A stretch of DNA of 25,737 bases, from IMG/VR virus record IMGVR_UViG_3300017706_000238, positions 1 through 25,737 of that record; one strand, written 5' to 3'. A program made the position numbers and the translations under genes. Under the pieces are notes generated by a model. That model saw only the letters and a program-made list of their open reading frames with translations. It had not been told where the DNA came from and made no database searches. Position 1 is the stretch's first letter; every line of letters begins with the position of its first letter. This document shows, piece by piece, positions 1-7,593 of the stretch. Source of the stretch: a virus.

Positions 1-156
1 GCACAATACATTTCTAGTATGTGGGCAGAAGCTGCAGCTGAGAAAGATGGTGTGAAAACAAAATCTGAAGAAGAAGAAGAACCAAAGAAGAATGGTAAAA
101 CTATGACAGGTAAAGAAATGTCAAAAGTTGAAATAGCACCAAAGGATAAAGTGTAA
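1..156 (+). CDS. C-terminus of an unidentified protein (5' truncated)
   Basis: Reading frame 1 is open from the window edge to TAA at 154-156 and encodes the last 51 residues of a protein. The tail is highly charged, with a run of five Glu followed by Lys-rich sequence, and looks disordered. It lies 2 bases before the next gene, so both are probably co-transcribed. I do not recognise the family. Its place upstream of virion-type genes suggests a late gene, but that is context only. Confidence 0.6.
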   Translation, partial: AQYISSMWAEAAAEKDGVKTKSEEEEEPKKNGKTMTGKEMSKVEIAPKDKV

Positions 157-158
157 CA

Positions 159-671
159 ATGAAATATCTTGTGGAACTCACAAACATTGAAGAAGCAGAG
201 CTTCCACAGATTTACTGTGATATGGATATGGTTTTATGTGACTTCATTGGTGGGTATGAAAAACTCACTGGTTTAGAATTTGCAAAAACTGATAAAGATG
301 AGCGTTGGAATGCAATCACTGGAAAGAAAGATTTCTGGGCAACATTAGATTGGATGCCTGGCGCTCAGGTAATGTGGAAATTGATAAATAAGTATCAAGC
401 AAACATTCTGTCTGCATATTCAAATAGAGATGCGAACAGTAGGCCAGGCAAGAAAAAGTGGTTATCACGAAATGCAAAACCTACTGGTAAAATACATCTT
501 GTTATGAGAGCAGACAAACAGAAATATGCCATGACTGATGGTAAACCAAATATTCTGATTGATGATTATAAGAAGAATATAATTGAATGGGAAACCAAAG
601 GTGGTATTGGGATTCATCATCTGAGTCCAACAAAGACCATTTCTCAATTGAAGAGATATGGATTTAGATAA
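159..671 (+). CDS. HAD-like 5'(3')-deoxyribonucleotidase-type phosphatase
   Basis: A 170-residue protein with a HAD-superfamily motif I, DMDMVLCD (D21 and D23 as nucleophile and acid/base, D28 following), a serine-containing motif II (LSAYS) near residue 86, and a late ILIDDYKKNI segment that fits motif IV. The closest group I recognise is the NT5C-like 5'(3')-deoxyribonucleotidase family, which dephosphorylates (deoxy)nucleoside monophosphates in the cytoplasm. Such genes occur in large phages as nucleotide-pool enzymes. The substrate cannot be read from the sequence. The fold call is fairly safe, the substrate is not. Confidence 0.75.
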   Translation: MKYLVELTNIEEAELPQIYCDMDMVLCDFIGGYEKLTGLEFAKTDKDERWNAITGKKDFWATLDWMPGAQVMWKLINKYQANILSAYSNRDANSRPGKKKWLSRNAKPTGKIHLVMRADKQKYAMTDGKPNILIDDYKKNIIEWETKGGIGIHHLSPTKTISQLKRYGFR

Positions 672-674
672 ATA
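667..674 (+). promoter_or_regulatory. Possible T4-type late promoter
   Basis: GATAAATA lies 33 bases upstream of the structural gene at 707 and overlaps the stop of the previous gene. It matches the T4 late element TATAAATA at seven of eight bases. A very similar CATAAATA precedes the next gene. A short AT-rich motif like this can arise by chance. Confidence 0.4.
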
Positions 675-706
675 GAAGAGTAAAATCTTTAATAAGGAGA
701 AAGACT

Positions 707-1282
707 ATGGCCCTATGGGGAACAACAGTAACAGCAGATGAGTCCAAACCAAAGTGGCTCACTGCTGCACAAAAGAAAGAGGCATTCGCAACTGATAGAG
801 GTTGGGTAGTGCTAAACGGTAAAGGTAACGAAGAAGTTCTATGTTCTATCGGCGGACTTGCTGGTGGTACATCTAGTACTGTCGGACTTGGTGCTGCAAC
901 TATCACTGCGACAGATTTTGTAACTACTGCATTTGACGTAAGTGCTGGTGGTAACATTGATGTTCGTGTAATTTACAACGAGAAGGTAACTGTAACAGGT
1001 TCACCAACTATAGTAATCGCTAATGACCAAGCTGGTGGTGGTTCAGCCGCAACTAAGACTGCAACATATCAGTCTGGTACTGGTACAAACAGATTGACAT
1101 TCAGATGTACAATTGGTGCTGGTGGTACAACAGTTGTTGCAGATGACGTATTGTCAATCGGTGCTCAGAACGTAGCGCTTGCTGGTGGTACACTGAAAGA
1201 TACAGGAACTACATTGAACTCGTTGGTTGCAATTAGTGCCGCTGCTGGTACAGCCGCTGGAACACTAACGGCAATCGCATAA
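707..1282 (+). CDS. Virion structural protein with an Ig-like (SwmB-type) repeat
   Basis: A 191-residue protein with no signal peptide, rich in Gly, Ala, Thr and Ser. Residues about 67-160 resemble one copy of the bacterial Ig-like/SwmB-type repeat (a Val-Thr-rich strand, then SGTGTNRLTF, then a GGTLKD motif), a beta-sandwich found in surface and adhesive proteins. Position among late genes, a strong AAGGAG ribosome binding site and a possible late promoter fit a capsid decoration or tail-surface protein. The N-terminus (MALWGTTVTADESKPKWL) looks like a conserved docking segment. Its exact place in the virion is unknown. Confidence 0.65.
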   Translation: MALWGTTVTADESKPKWLTAAQKKEAFATDRGWVVLNGKGNEEVLCSIGGLAGGTSSTVGLGAATITATDFVTTAFDVSAGGNIDVRVIYNEKVTVTGSPTIVIANDQAGGGSAATKTATYQSGTGTNRLTFRCTIGAGGTTVVADDVLSIGAQNVALAGGTLKDTGTTLNSLVAISAAAGTAAGTLTAIA

Positions 1283-1285
1283 ATA
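1278..1285 (+). promoter_or_regulatory. Possible T4-type late promoter
   Basis: CATAAATA overlaps the stop codon of the upstream structural gene and lies 23 bases before the ATG at 1309. It shares the ATAAATA core with the element at 667 and with the perfect matches at 12994 and 24941. Confidence 0.35.
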
Positions 1286-1308
1286 ATACTATAATAATGG
1301 AGTGATTA

Positions 1309-1563
1309 ATGAAAAAAAATGGTAAGACACTAAGTGTCAGTGAAATTGAAGAATATAAGACACAATTGCAGACAGATTTTGAAAAGGTTCAAACTCAAAT
1401 GCAAAACGTAGATAATATGAAGGTACAGTTGACAGCACAGGGTAATGCACTAAGTGGTGCAATGCAACAATGTGACGTTTTTCTAAACCTATTAGGTGAG
1501 GCGAATCCCGCCAGTAGCATTCCCTCGCAAGACGATAGTGCAGTGCAAACTGCACTGAGTTGA
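1309..1563 (+). CDS. Small coiled-coil protein, unknown function
   Basis: An 84-residue hydrophilic protein. Residues about 10-65 form a Gln/Lys/Glu-rich helix with heptad-like spacing and the C-terminus is Ser/Asp-rich. There is no membrane segment or signal peptide. It sits between two probable structural genes and follows a GGAG-type ribosome binding site. It could be a chaperone or scaffold for the neighbouring beta-rich proteins, but nothing in the sequence proves that. Confidence 0.6.
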   Translation: MKKNGKTLSVSEIEEYKTQLQTDFEKVQTQMQNVDNMKVQLTAQGNALSGAMQQCDVFLNLLGEANPASSIPSQDDSAVQTALS

Positions 1564-1590
1564 GGGTTTTAACAATTAAGGAGAAAACAA

Positions 1591-2055
1591 ATGGCTGATA
1601 AAAAAATTACAGCACTAAACGATCTAGGAACAGGTATTGCTGCCGAGGATCTACTTCACGTTATTGACGATCCAGCAGGAAACCCTGTCAATAAAAAGAT
1701 TACTGTTCGTGACACAGTTCAAAACATTCCAACTTGGATTGGTTTGGATGGTGCTGCACAGGTAATTTCTAACACTTCTGCTGCCCCAGACGTAACATCA
1801 ACAACAGGTACATCTATTACTCATATTAATACTGTAGCTGCTGGTGGTGCTCATTCATCTGGACTTGCAGATGGTTCTAACGGACAAATCAAAATCATCA
1901 CAATGATTGCTGATGGTGGTAACGCTGTTATAACACCTTCCAATTTTGCAAATGGTTCAACTATCACTTTTGCTGATGTAAATGATACAGTAACACTTAT
2001 CTTTACAAACAGTAAGTGGCTTGTGCTTGCAAGAGATGGTGTAACAATCGCTTAA
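1591..2055 (+). CDS. Virion fibre or decoration-like protein
   Basis: A 154-residue protein. It opens with a KKITALNDLGTG...DLLHVIDDPAGNPVNKKI-type segment, which I recognise as the N-terminal attachment motif common in marine phage fibre and head-decoration proteins. The rest is Gly/Ala/Thr/Asn-rich with alternating hydrophobic strands, consistent with a beta structure. A clear AAGGAG lies before the ATG. Placed among late genes, it is probably a virion surface protein. I cannot tell head from tail. Confidence 0.6.
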   Translation: MADKKITALNDLGTGIAAEDLLHVIDDPAGNPVNKKITVRDTVQNIPTWIGLDGAAQVISNTSAAPDVTSTTGTSITHINTVAAGGAHSSGLADGSNGQIKIITMIADGGNAVITPSNFANGSTITFADVNDTVTLIFTNSKWLVLARDGVTIA

Positions 2056-2066
2056 GGAGTAATTTG

Positions 2067-2261
2067 ATGGCTATCAGATATGGTGCAAATGGCAAACCAA
2101 TGCCTGAAAATAAACCAGAAGCCCTTCAAGAAATCCTAGAAGTCAACCCAAATGAAGATGTAGCCTCTCCAGTAGAGGCTACATTGGTTGACGAGGATGA
2201 AGTAAGTTGGGATGATCTGGACATGGAAGAAGAAGAGGAAAATGAAGATGAAGACGTTTAA
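2067..2261 (+). CDS. Small acidic protein, unknown function
   Basis: The start is ATG 2067 because AAGGAG lies at 2054-2059. An upstream in-frame start would run back into the previous gene. The 64-residue product has a basic N-terminus (MAIRYGANGKPMPENKP) and then an acidic tail with about 20 Asp/Glu in the last 30 residues. It overlaps the next gene. Acidic tails of this kind can mimic nucleic acid or keep a partner soluble, but no function can be assigned. Confidence 0.6.
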   Translation: MAIRYGANGKPMPENKPEALQEILEVNPNEDVASPVEATLVDEDEVSWDDLDMEEEEENEDEDV

Positions 2262-2655
2262 AAAACATTTGACTGAAAAAGCAGTCGATGGTGGTTATCC
2301 AGTAGACGGTTCTGACTTCACTAACGACCTCGCTAAACCAGAATCAGTTGAAAGAATTAATTCATTCTTGGGTGCAATGGGAAATATAGAGTATCTAGTT
2401 CCAGAACACGCTATGAATAAACTTAGAGAAAAACTTGGACGTTTATCTATTTCTTTTGGTGATGTTGATCTTGGTGAAGGTGGCAAAGTTTCTATGCCAT
2501 TGACACAGTTTGGTGGACGTTTTGGAGAAGATGACGACCACGAAAAAATTGACGATGACGGCATTTCACACAAAGTTGAAGGTGGAAGATCAATTGAAAT
2601 CATGCACGAAAAAACTCAAGCAGGAACTCATTTTATCAGAGCCAAAATCGTTTAA
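2248..2655 (+). CDS. Conserved T4-like phage protein, unknown function
   Basis: Two in-frame ATGs (2242 and 2248) both lie inside the previous gene's acidic tail. I chose 2248 because MKTF is a recurrent start of T4-like virion proteins and is also seen in the gene at 4171. The 135-residue product is soluble, with an acidic stretch (EDDDHEKIDDD) near residue 95. No catalytic motif is visible. Confidence 0.6.
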   Translation: MKTFKKHLTEKAVDGGYPVDGSDFTNDLAKPESVERINSFLGAMGNIEYLVPEHAMNKLREKLGRLSISFGDVDLGEGGKVSMPLTQFGGRFGEDDDHEKIDDDGISHKVEGGRSIEIMHEKTQAGTHFIRAKIV

Positions 2656-2670
2656 AACGACAAGGTTATT

Positions 2671-3033
2671 ATGTTTGAAAAATTAAGTAAAGACAATATC
2701 ATTATGTTTGCTATTAAACATTATGATAATCCACAATGTGAAGGTGAAACCGAATTCAACGATGACATGAAACGCTTTAAATATGTTAAGCGTTTATTGA
2801 GAAAGTATAACGAAACAGGTGAACTAAAAGAACGCCTTATACTTAATCATATGATTGTTATCAATAATGTTTTTGGTGCAGATGCAGCTTCTACTTTGTT
2901 GTTGTTTAAAATTGAACCAGAATTATGGAGTGTTCTTAAAACATTCATGGTATTTTTAAATATGTTACCAGAGGGTGAGATACCAGAAGTAGAACAAATA
3001 CAAGATATTAAAAAGGTATTAGAGAAACTATAA
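2671..3033 (+). CDS. Conserved T4-like marine phage protein (DUF7207-like)
   Basis: A 120-residue, mainly helical protein. The core (RFKYVKRLLRKY, then LKERLILNHMIVINNVFG) is one I recall from many T4-like cyanophages and pelagiphages, where it is annotated only as conserved hypothetical. The DUF number is from memory. It overlaps the next gene by one base (TAATG), so the two are translationally coupled. Constant position beside other late genes suggests a role in virion assembly, but this is not proven. Confidence 0.65.
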   Translation: MFEKLSKDNIIMFAIKHYDNPQCEGETEFNDDMKRFKYVKRLLRKYNETGELKERLILNHMIVINNVFGADAASTLLLFKIEPELWSVLKTFMVFLNMLPEGEIPEVEQIQDIKKVLEKL

Positions 3034-3647
3034 TGGGAAGAGCGATTGATTTATTTGTTACCTACCGTTTTATCAAACTGTTAACAACACCGTTTGACAG
3101 GACTGATGCATTTAAGATGGGCATCATCGACAAAGATGGAAACAGAACTGATAAGACATTGTATAAAGTATCTGAAAAGAATGCGTATACAATTCTACAC
3201 AAACTGGTATTTAACATTAAGAAAATATTTCAGAAGGTGCCTGGATTAAGAACAAGACTAGGTACATATGCAGCTGCATTGTTTCTTTTAAAGGATACCT
3301 TCAAAGAACATGTCGAGGATGAAAAGATGTTTGAACGTGAGTTCATTAAATATCTACAAGAAAATGACATGGAACTTGACGATACTATCGTTGAGGAAGT
3401 AACACTTGACAATGGTAAGTTGTCAAAAGGAATTTATGTTCTCGTGCAAGACGTAGTAACATCTGGTGAAGAACAAGATGAGATAGATGCACTAGAGGGC
3501 GATGAAGTAGAAGTATTTGAAGATACACCAGCCGCAGATACAATTCTGGGGGTTGATGTGTTTCCAGTAATACACAAGAAAACAAAGCAGAAGATATTTG
3601 TTTCTGCTGAAGATATTAAAGAAGCGGATATAGGGGATCTATTATGA
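3033..3647 (+). CDS. Conserved T4-like phage protein, unknown function
   Basis: A 204-residue protein with a conserved N-terminal half (AIDLFVTYRFIKLLTTPF, then DAFKMGIIDKDGNR, then LHKLVFNIKK) that I recall from T4-like marine phages. The Glu/Asp-rich stretch near residues 145-165 is likely a linker. It is coupled to both neighbours: TAATG upstream and ATGA downstream. No enzyme motif is visible. A structural or assembly role is inferred from position only. Confidence 0.65.
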   Translation: MGRAIDLFVTYRFIKLLTTPFDRTDAFKMGIIDKDGNRTDKTLYKVSEKNAYTILHKLVFNIKKIFQKVPGLRTRLGTYAAALFLLKDTFKEHVEDEKMFEREFIKYLQENDMELDDTIVEEVTLDNGKLSKGIYVLVQDVVTSGEEQDEIDALEGDEVEVFEDTPAADTILGVDVFPVIHKKTKQKIFVSAEDIKEADIGDLL

Positions 3648-4171
3648 GTCTAAAATTTGATGACATGATGAAAAGGTTCTATGACGATCCAATGTTAGGC
3701 CTCAAAAAAGTAGATGAGGATGCACCAGCAAATGCATCAGGTGCTGCTGTTGCTGGTACTGGTGATGATCCAGTGCATTGGAGAATGCCTAAGAAGAAAA
3801 AGAAAAACCCATACGATGGTAGAACAAAAGAAGCAAGAACCTTCTACAAAAGAATGTCGGAACGGAAAGCAAAGAGAGAAGCAATGAAAACAAAACTCGC
3901 ACAGAAAGTCCAAGAGACTACTATGGAACGTGCATCTATCCTTGCAGAAGACAATATAGATGTTCTAAAGAATATTGTAAAGAGAAAACAGAACCAGAAT
4001 ATTAAATTCAAAGATGGTTCTATGAAAGTGGACTTGTTCACAGCCTCTGCTATTACACAAGTATATGACGCAGTAAATCGTTCTAATCAACAGAAACTAC
4101 AAAAGATGTTGAATGGAACAAAAGCACAATTTATGAAAATGGCTGACTTTGCACTTTCAAAGGTAAAGTAA
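3644..4171 (+). CDS. Conserved T4-like phage protein with a basic central region
   Basis: A 175-residue protein. The N-terminal Ala/Gly-rich linker leads to HWRMPKKKKKNPYDGRTKEAR, followed by a long Lys/Arg/Glu-rich helix and a helical C-terminal domain. The DGRTK segment in this setting is one I recall from T4-like marine phages. High positive charge suggests contact with DNA or with an acidic scaffold partner. ATGA overlap upstream and TAATG overlap downstream place it in the late operon. Confidence 0.6.
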   Translation: MSLKFDDMMKRFYDDPMLGLKKVDEDAPANASGAAVAGTGDDPVHWRMPKKKKKNPYDGRTKEARTFYKRMSERKAKREAMKTKLAQKVQETTMERASILAEDNIDVLKNIVKRKQNQNIKFKDGSMKVDLFTASAITQVYDAVNRSNQQKLQKMLNGTKAQFMKMADFALSKVK

Positions 4172-5169
4172 TGAAAACCTTTAATCAGTTTGCCAAAGTA
4201 CATCCTATTGCTGATTTGAATGCACAAACTGGTGGTGCAAAACTTTCAAAGAACGATTTAAACGGCGTAGAAAAATATGCAGATAGATTATATGCTGCCG
4301 CTGGTATTGACGTAGAATTTACCAGACATTTTTTAGATAGGGTCAATGACGCACGAAACAAGAAACAGATTACTGTGGCGGAGCTTATTCGGATGTTTAA
4401 GCAGAGTTACAAGAAGTTTGGTAAAAAGATTGCGAAACTGGGGCCAGACGCCGAAGCAGTCTTAAATGATATGCAGACAGATATCAATATGCCTTTCGTC
4501 CTAAAGTGGGATGGAAAGGAACTAGATTTAATTGCAAAGACAGTTATGAGAAAAACTAACTTTGCAACATCAAACCCCAAATTAAGTTTTGAAGCGTTTG
4601 AATTTTTTCCTGAAAAATTATATGAACGGATTACTTTACCTGAACCTCCTACTGATTTACAGAAAGAGGCAGATAAGGTAAAACAGATTATTGCGAATAG
4701 GACTCCAGAAGATGAACAGTCCATTCGTGACCATGATGAGAATTCATTTTACGCTATTGAAAAGTATTGTGAAGAACATGGTTTGATATTTCACGATACT
4801 GAAATGAGAGATATTGTTATGCAGGCCAAACCCACCATTGGGTATTTTAAAGAACAATTTAACCTTGATAGACCACACGAAGTTGATCCGTCTATCAAAC
4901 CAATGTCTAGTACAACTAACAAAACAAGATCATATCCTAGTGGACATGCAACACAATCAATGTTGGTTGGACTATACGTTTCTGCAAAGTTTCCAGAACA
5001 CACAGACGGTATCACAAAAGCCGCAAAAGAGTGTGGACTAGGTAGGGTGAAAGCAGGGTTTCATTATCTTGCAGATTATGTTGCTGGTAACTTACTTGCA
5101 GAAAAAATGTTCCTAGTTATGAATAAAGATAACTATGGAAAATACATAAAGGAGGCTAGAAATGGCTAA
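4171..5169 (+). CDS. Phage structural-type protein fused to a PAP2 phosphatase
   Basis: A 332-residue protein with two parts. Residues 1 to about 140 begin MKTFNQF and contain a domain seen in T4-like phage proteins (HFLDRV, then INMPFVLKWDGKELDLIAKTVMRK). Residues about 180-320 form a PAP2/acid phosphatase domain with all three signature motifs: K227-x6-R234-P235, P256-S-G-H259, and R292-x5-H298-x3-D302. H298 would be the nucleophile and H259 the acid. The PAP2 family dephosphorylates lipids such as phosphatidate or small phosphate esters. No signal peptide or membrane span is evident, unlike most lipid-active PAP2 enzymes, so it may be virion-borne or cytoplasmic. Confident on the domain, unsure of substrate. 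Confidence 0.8.
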   Translation: MKTFNQFAKVHPIADLNAQTGGAKLSKNDLNGVEKYADRLYAAAGIDVEFTRHFLDRVNDARNKKQITVAELIRMFKQSYKKFGKKIAKLGPDAEAVLNDMQTDINMPFVLKWDGKELDLIAKTVMRKTNFATSNPKLSFEAFEFFPEKLYERITLPEPPTDLQKEADKVKQIIANRTPEDEQSIRDHDENSFYAIEKYCEEHGLIFHDTEMRDIVMQAKPTIGYFKEQFNLDRPHEVDPSIKPMSSTTNKTRSYPSGHATQSMLVGLYVSAKFPEHTDGITKAAKECGLGRVKAGFHYLADYVAGNLLAEKMFLVMNKDNYGKYIKEARNG

Positions 5170-5359
5170 GAAACCAACCAAAAAAACCAAAACTGGTATA
5201 AGAGGATGGATTAAAAACAGACTAGGTGAAAGAACTACATTAGATGGTGCAGTATGTGTTGCACTAGGACTAATGATTCTTTTTATGGCACCACTCGCTA
5301 AGATTGCAGCTGGAATTGCAATTGCATGGGGTGTGTGGACTATGTGGAAGTCTGAATAA
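5162..5359 (+). CDS. Small membrane protein
   Basis: A 65-residue protein with a Lys-rich N-terminus (about residues 1-25) followed by a hydrophobic region (residues about 30-60) that could make one or two membrane spans. A strong AAGGAGG at 5149-5155 sits inside the upstream gene, which it overlaps by 8 bases. It begins a block of small membrane proteins before the spanins, so a lysis-related role such as a holin or antiholin is possible but unproven. Confidence 0.6.
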   Translation: MAKKPTKKTKTGIRGWIKNRLGERTTLDGAVCVALGLMILFMAPLAKIAAGIAIAWGVWTMWKSE

Positions 5360-5493
5360 TGGAAGGTGATGTACAAGCAGGGATAGAATTTATCTATCAT
5401 ATGCGTGAACACCTTGTAGACATTGGAGTCGCAACGGTTTACGGTATAACTGTATATGCCATAGTAATGTGGATTAGAAGAAAGTTAATGTAA
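5359..5493 (+). CDS. Very small membrane protein (44 residues)
   Basis: ATG 5359 overlaps the preceding stop (TAATG) and TAA 5491-5493 overlaps the next ATG in the same way, so the frame is coupled on both sides. The product has an amphipathic N-terminus, one hydrophobic segment (VATVYGITVYAIVMWI) and a basic end (RRKLM), which predicts a single span with the C-terminus in the cytoplasm. Unknown family. It is a small-holin or pinholin candidate by size and position. Confidence 0.6.
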   Translation: MEGDVQAGIEFIYHMREHLVDIGVATVYGITVYAIVMWIRRKLM

Positions 5494-5705
5494 TGTTAAG
5501 TAAAAAGTGCAAGTTACATCTAGAAGAAGTAGGAATGACAGGTGGGCAACATATGAAACGTGCTCTCAAAACAGCGGTACTATTACAACTATGTGTGCCT
5601 GCACTTTTGATTCATAGTATCGCTCCTAGATATTTTCCAAATACTGCTAGTGATGTTATGAGAACAATTTTGAAAGAAAGAGATGAAGATGAACATGAAA
5701 TTTAG
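5493..5705 (+). CDS. DUF6356-like small membrane protein
   Basis: A 70-residue protein with a pattern I recognise from DUF6356: an N-terminal HLEEVGMTGGQH segment, a hydrophobic helix (LLQLCVPALLIHSIAP), then F-x-N-T-A-S and a charged tail. This family is common in alphaproteobacteria and of unknown function. Presence in the phage's membrane-protein block is unusual and points to an alphaproteobacterial host. Family match is from memory of the consensus. Confidence 0.6.
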   Translation: MLSKKCKLHLEEVGMTGGQHMKRALKTAVLLQLCVPALLIHSIAPRYFPNTASDVMRTILKERDEDEHEI

Positions 5706-6153
5706 TATTGGTATAGTTATTGCAATAGTGTTACAGGTGTCTGCCTTTGTATGGTGGACAGCTCAACAGGCTCAGACAATAGGTTTGTTAAAGAGTGAAG
5801 TTGCAGAACTTACTGCGAAAAGTGAAATTGAAAAGGAAGTTACTCTCCTTAACGATGTGAAACAATTACAAAAAGATATTGAGGAATTGAATCAGAAAAC
5901 TCTTGATGCAATACTTGAAACACATAATCGTATTGATGGAATGGGTGTACATGTAAACAGTCAAGATGAACTAATAAATGACACCTTTACTGTTCAGATG
6001 AAATCACTACATGATTTTCAACACGAATTTGAAGTCAAGGTTGCAAACTCATTTGCTCAGATAGAAGAATGGATAGATGAGATTGAGTGGGGTGCAGAAG
6101 ACTCCTTACAGGAAATACATAGTAGGATAGAGAAGCACTCACACAATGATTAA
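5683..6153 (+). CDS. Membrane-anchored coiled-coil protein
   Basis: In-frame ATGs at 5683, 5689 and 5695 all lie within the previous gene's end, so the exact start is uncertain. The product (about 156 residues) has one N-terminal membrane span (IGIVIAIVLQVSAFVWW) followed by a long Glu/Lys/Leu-rich helix extending to the end, with a His-rich tip. The topology (N-terminal anchor, periplasmic coiled coil) is spanin-like and it sits directly before the likely inner spanin, which it overlaps by 8 bases. It could be a second inner-membrane lysis component. Confidence 0.6.
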   Translation: MKMNMKFSIGIVIAIVLQVSAFVWWTAQQAQTIGLLKSEVAELTAKSEIEKEVTLLNDVKQLQKDIEELNQKTLDAILETHNRIDGMGVHVNSQDELINDTFTVQMKSLHDFQHEFEVKVANSFAQIEEWIDEIEWGAEDSLQEIHSRIEKHSHND

Positions 6154-6538
6154 AATATATGCACTAGTTATCATACTTGGAATACTTGGCGGTGCAACTT
6201 ATGCCGCCAAGTATTACTATGATACAACACAGTCAACTATTGCTCAGTTGCGTGAGAACAATGCAAAACTAGAAGTTGCAAATCAAGAGAACCAAGCGAC
6301 TATCATAAAGATGGAAAAAAATAATGTACGTTTGAATGCTCTCACAGATCAACTTAACAAGGACTTGAGAAAGTCAGAAGTGTACGGAGATGAGCTTCGT
6401 GAAACTTTGAATAAACATAATTTAACACACTTGGCGAATAAAAAACCAGGCTTGATTGAAAAGAGAATGCAAAATGCGACAGACAAACTATGGGTTGACC
6501 TTGAGTCTGCTACTAGTGACAACGCTACTCCTGAGTAG
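6146..6538 (+). CDS. Inner-membrane spanin (i-spanin, Rz-like)
   Basis: A 130-residue protein with an N-terminal span (ALVIILGILGGATYAAKYYY), then a coiled coil rich in Gln/Asn/Lys/Glu and a short Pro/Gly-containing C-terminal region. The next gene starts inside this one in another frame and encodes a lipoprotein, which is the classic overlapping Rz/Rz1 arrangement. Spanins fuse inner and outer membranes at the last step of Gram-negative lysis. The call rests on topology and gene arrangement, not on a specific motif. Confidence 0.7.
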   Translation: MIKIYALVIILGILGGATYAAKYYYDTTQSTIAQLRENNAKLEVANQENQATIIKMEKNNVRLNALTDQLNKDLRKSEVYGDELRETLNKHNLTHLANKKPGLIEKRMQNATDKLWVDLESATSDNATPE

Positions 6539-6875
6539 TTGTAGTACGTTCAGACCAGAAAAAGAAGTTGTTACAGTAACAAAACTTGTAGAGCGAAACA
6601 TACCAACAGTTCCAGCTCCAAGACCTGTAAGAATGAATGAAATTAAAATCTATGTAGTTTCTCCAGAAGAAAACTTTGAAGATTTTATGAAAGAGTTTAC
6701 CGCTAAGAATGGAACAGATTCTTATATTGCAATATCAGTAAAAGACTATGAAAATTTATCGAAGAACTTTGCAGAATTAAGAAGATATATAGAACAACAA
6801 AAACAAATAATTCTATATTATGAAGAGGCAGTGAAACCAATAGAGGATACCGCCGATGAGGGAACAGATCAATAA
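6474..6875 (+). CDS. Outer-membrane lipoprotein, likely o-spanin
   Basis: ATG 6474 gives a good lipoprotein signal peptide with lipobox LLSSC and lipid-modified Cys23. A TTG at 6456 is in frame but less likely. After Cys23 comes a Pro-rich stretch (IPTVPAPRP) and then a helical C-terminal half, for about 133 residues in total. It overlaps the i-spanin gene by 65 bases in a different frame. It is longer than lambda Rz1, closer to larger o-spanins. The lipoprotein call is strong. The spanin role is inferred from the overlap. Confidence 0.7.
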   Translation: MRQTNYGLTLSLLLVTTLLLSSCSTFRPEKEVVTVTKLVERNIPTVPAPRPVRMNEIKIYVVSPEENFEDFMKEFTAKNGTDSYIAISVKDYENLSKNFAELRRYIEQQKQIILYYEEAVKPIEDTADEGTDQ

Positions 6876-7593
6876 ATTTGCAAAGGCGTCTATGTATGCG
6901 TACATGAACAAACAGGATGCCCCATTTTCAGAATTAGGATACACAGAAATAAAATATTTTGATATGGACGGCGCTCAATGTTATGCTGTATCAAACGATA
7001 AAGAATATGCACTAGTTTTTAGAGGAACAGAACCATCAGAGATATCAGATGTTCTTGCAGACTTAAATGCTATACCTCGTGGTGCAATGACAAAGGGGTG
7101 GGTTCACTCTGGGTTTAGAAATGAACTAGATAAGATTTGGGATGCAATACTACAACACCATTCCGATCACAAGAAAAAGAAATTATATATTTGTGGACAT
7201 TCACTAGGAGCTGCAATGGCGACTATCGCAACCTCAAGAATTGAGGAGTCCACAAAAGTCGAACATCTTTACACTTATGGTTCACCTCGTGTTGGAACTA
7301 GAAAGTTTGTAAAGAATATTACAACACCTCATACACGAGTCGTAAATAATAATGATATAGTAACAACTGTTCCACTATTCTTCATGGGATATAAACATCA
7401 TGGAGACTTGACATATATCAACTATTTTGGACACATAAGAAAAATGTCACTATGGCAAATTGTAAAAGATAAGTGGAGAGGTAGATGGAGAGCCTTCAAA
7501 AAAGGACAACCATTTGACGGTGCATACGATCATGGTATGGCATACTATGTAAAATATACTGACCCAGTATATGCAGAAGGAATAAATAAATGA
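6856..7593 (+). CDS. Class 3 lipase (alpha/beta hydrolase)
   Basis: A 245-residue enzyme of the lipase class 3 family. Visible features are the oxyanion-region FRGTEP (residues 55-60), the nucleophile elbow G114-H-S116-L-G118 with Ser116 nucleophile, D167 (NNNDIVTTVP) and H226 (YDHGMAYYV), which form a complete Ser-Asp-His triad. This family hydrolyses acylglycerols or phospholipid esters. No signal peptide is visible. The gene overlaps the o-spanin by 20 bases and is coupled to the next by ATGA, so it is expressed with lysis genes. It may degrade host membrane lipids at lysis. The substrate is unknown. Confidence 0.85.
   Translation: MREQINKFAKASMYAYMNKQDAPFSELGYTEIKYFDMDGAQCYAVSNDKEYALVFRGTEPSEISDVLADLNAIPRGAMTKGWVHSGFRNELDKIWDAILQHHSDHKKKKLYICGHSLGAAMATIATSRIEESTKVEHLYTYGSPRVGTRKFVKNITTPHTRVVNNNDIVTTVPLFFMGYKHHGDLTYINYFGHIRKMSLWQIVKDKWRGRWRAFKKGQPFDGAYDHGMAYYVKYTDPVYAEGINK

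Noticed and set aside
664-957. Antisense frame rich in Ala, Val and Pro
   Set aside because: It is the complement of the Gly/Ala/Thr-rich structural gene, a usual source of false antisense frames, and lacks a ribosome binding site.
7583-7592. AATAAATAAATG as a late promoter
   Set aside because: The motif overlaps the ATG at 7590, so it could not drive that gene, and the tight coupling to the lipase gene makes a promoter there unneeded.
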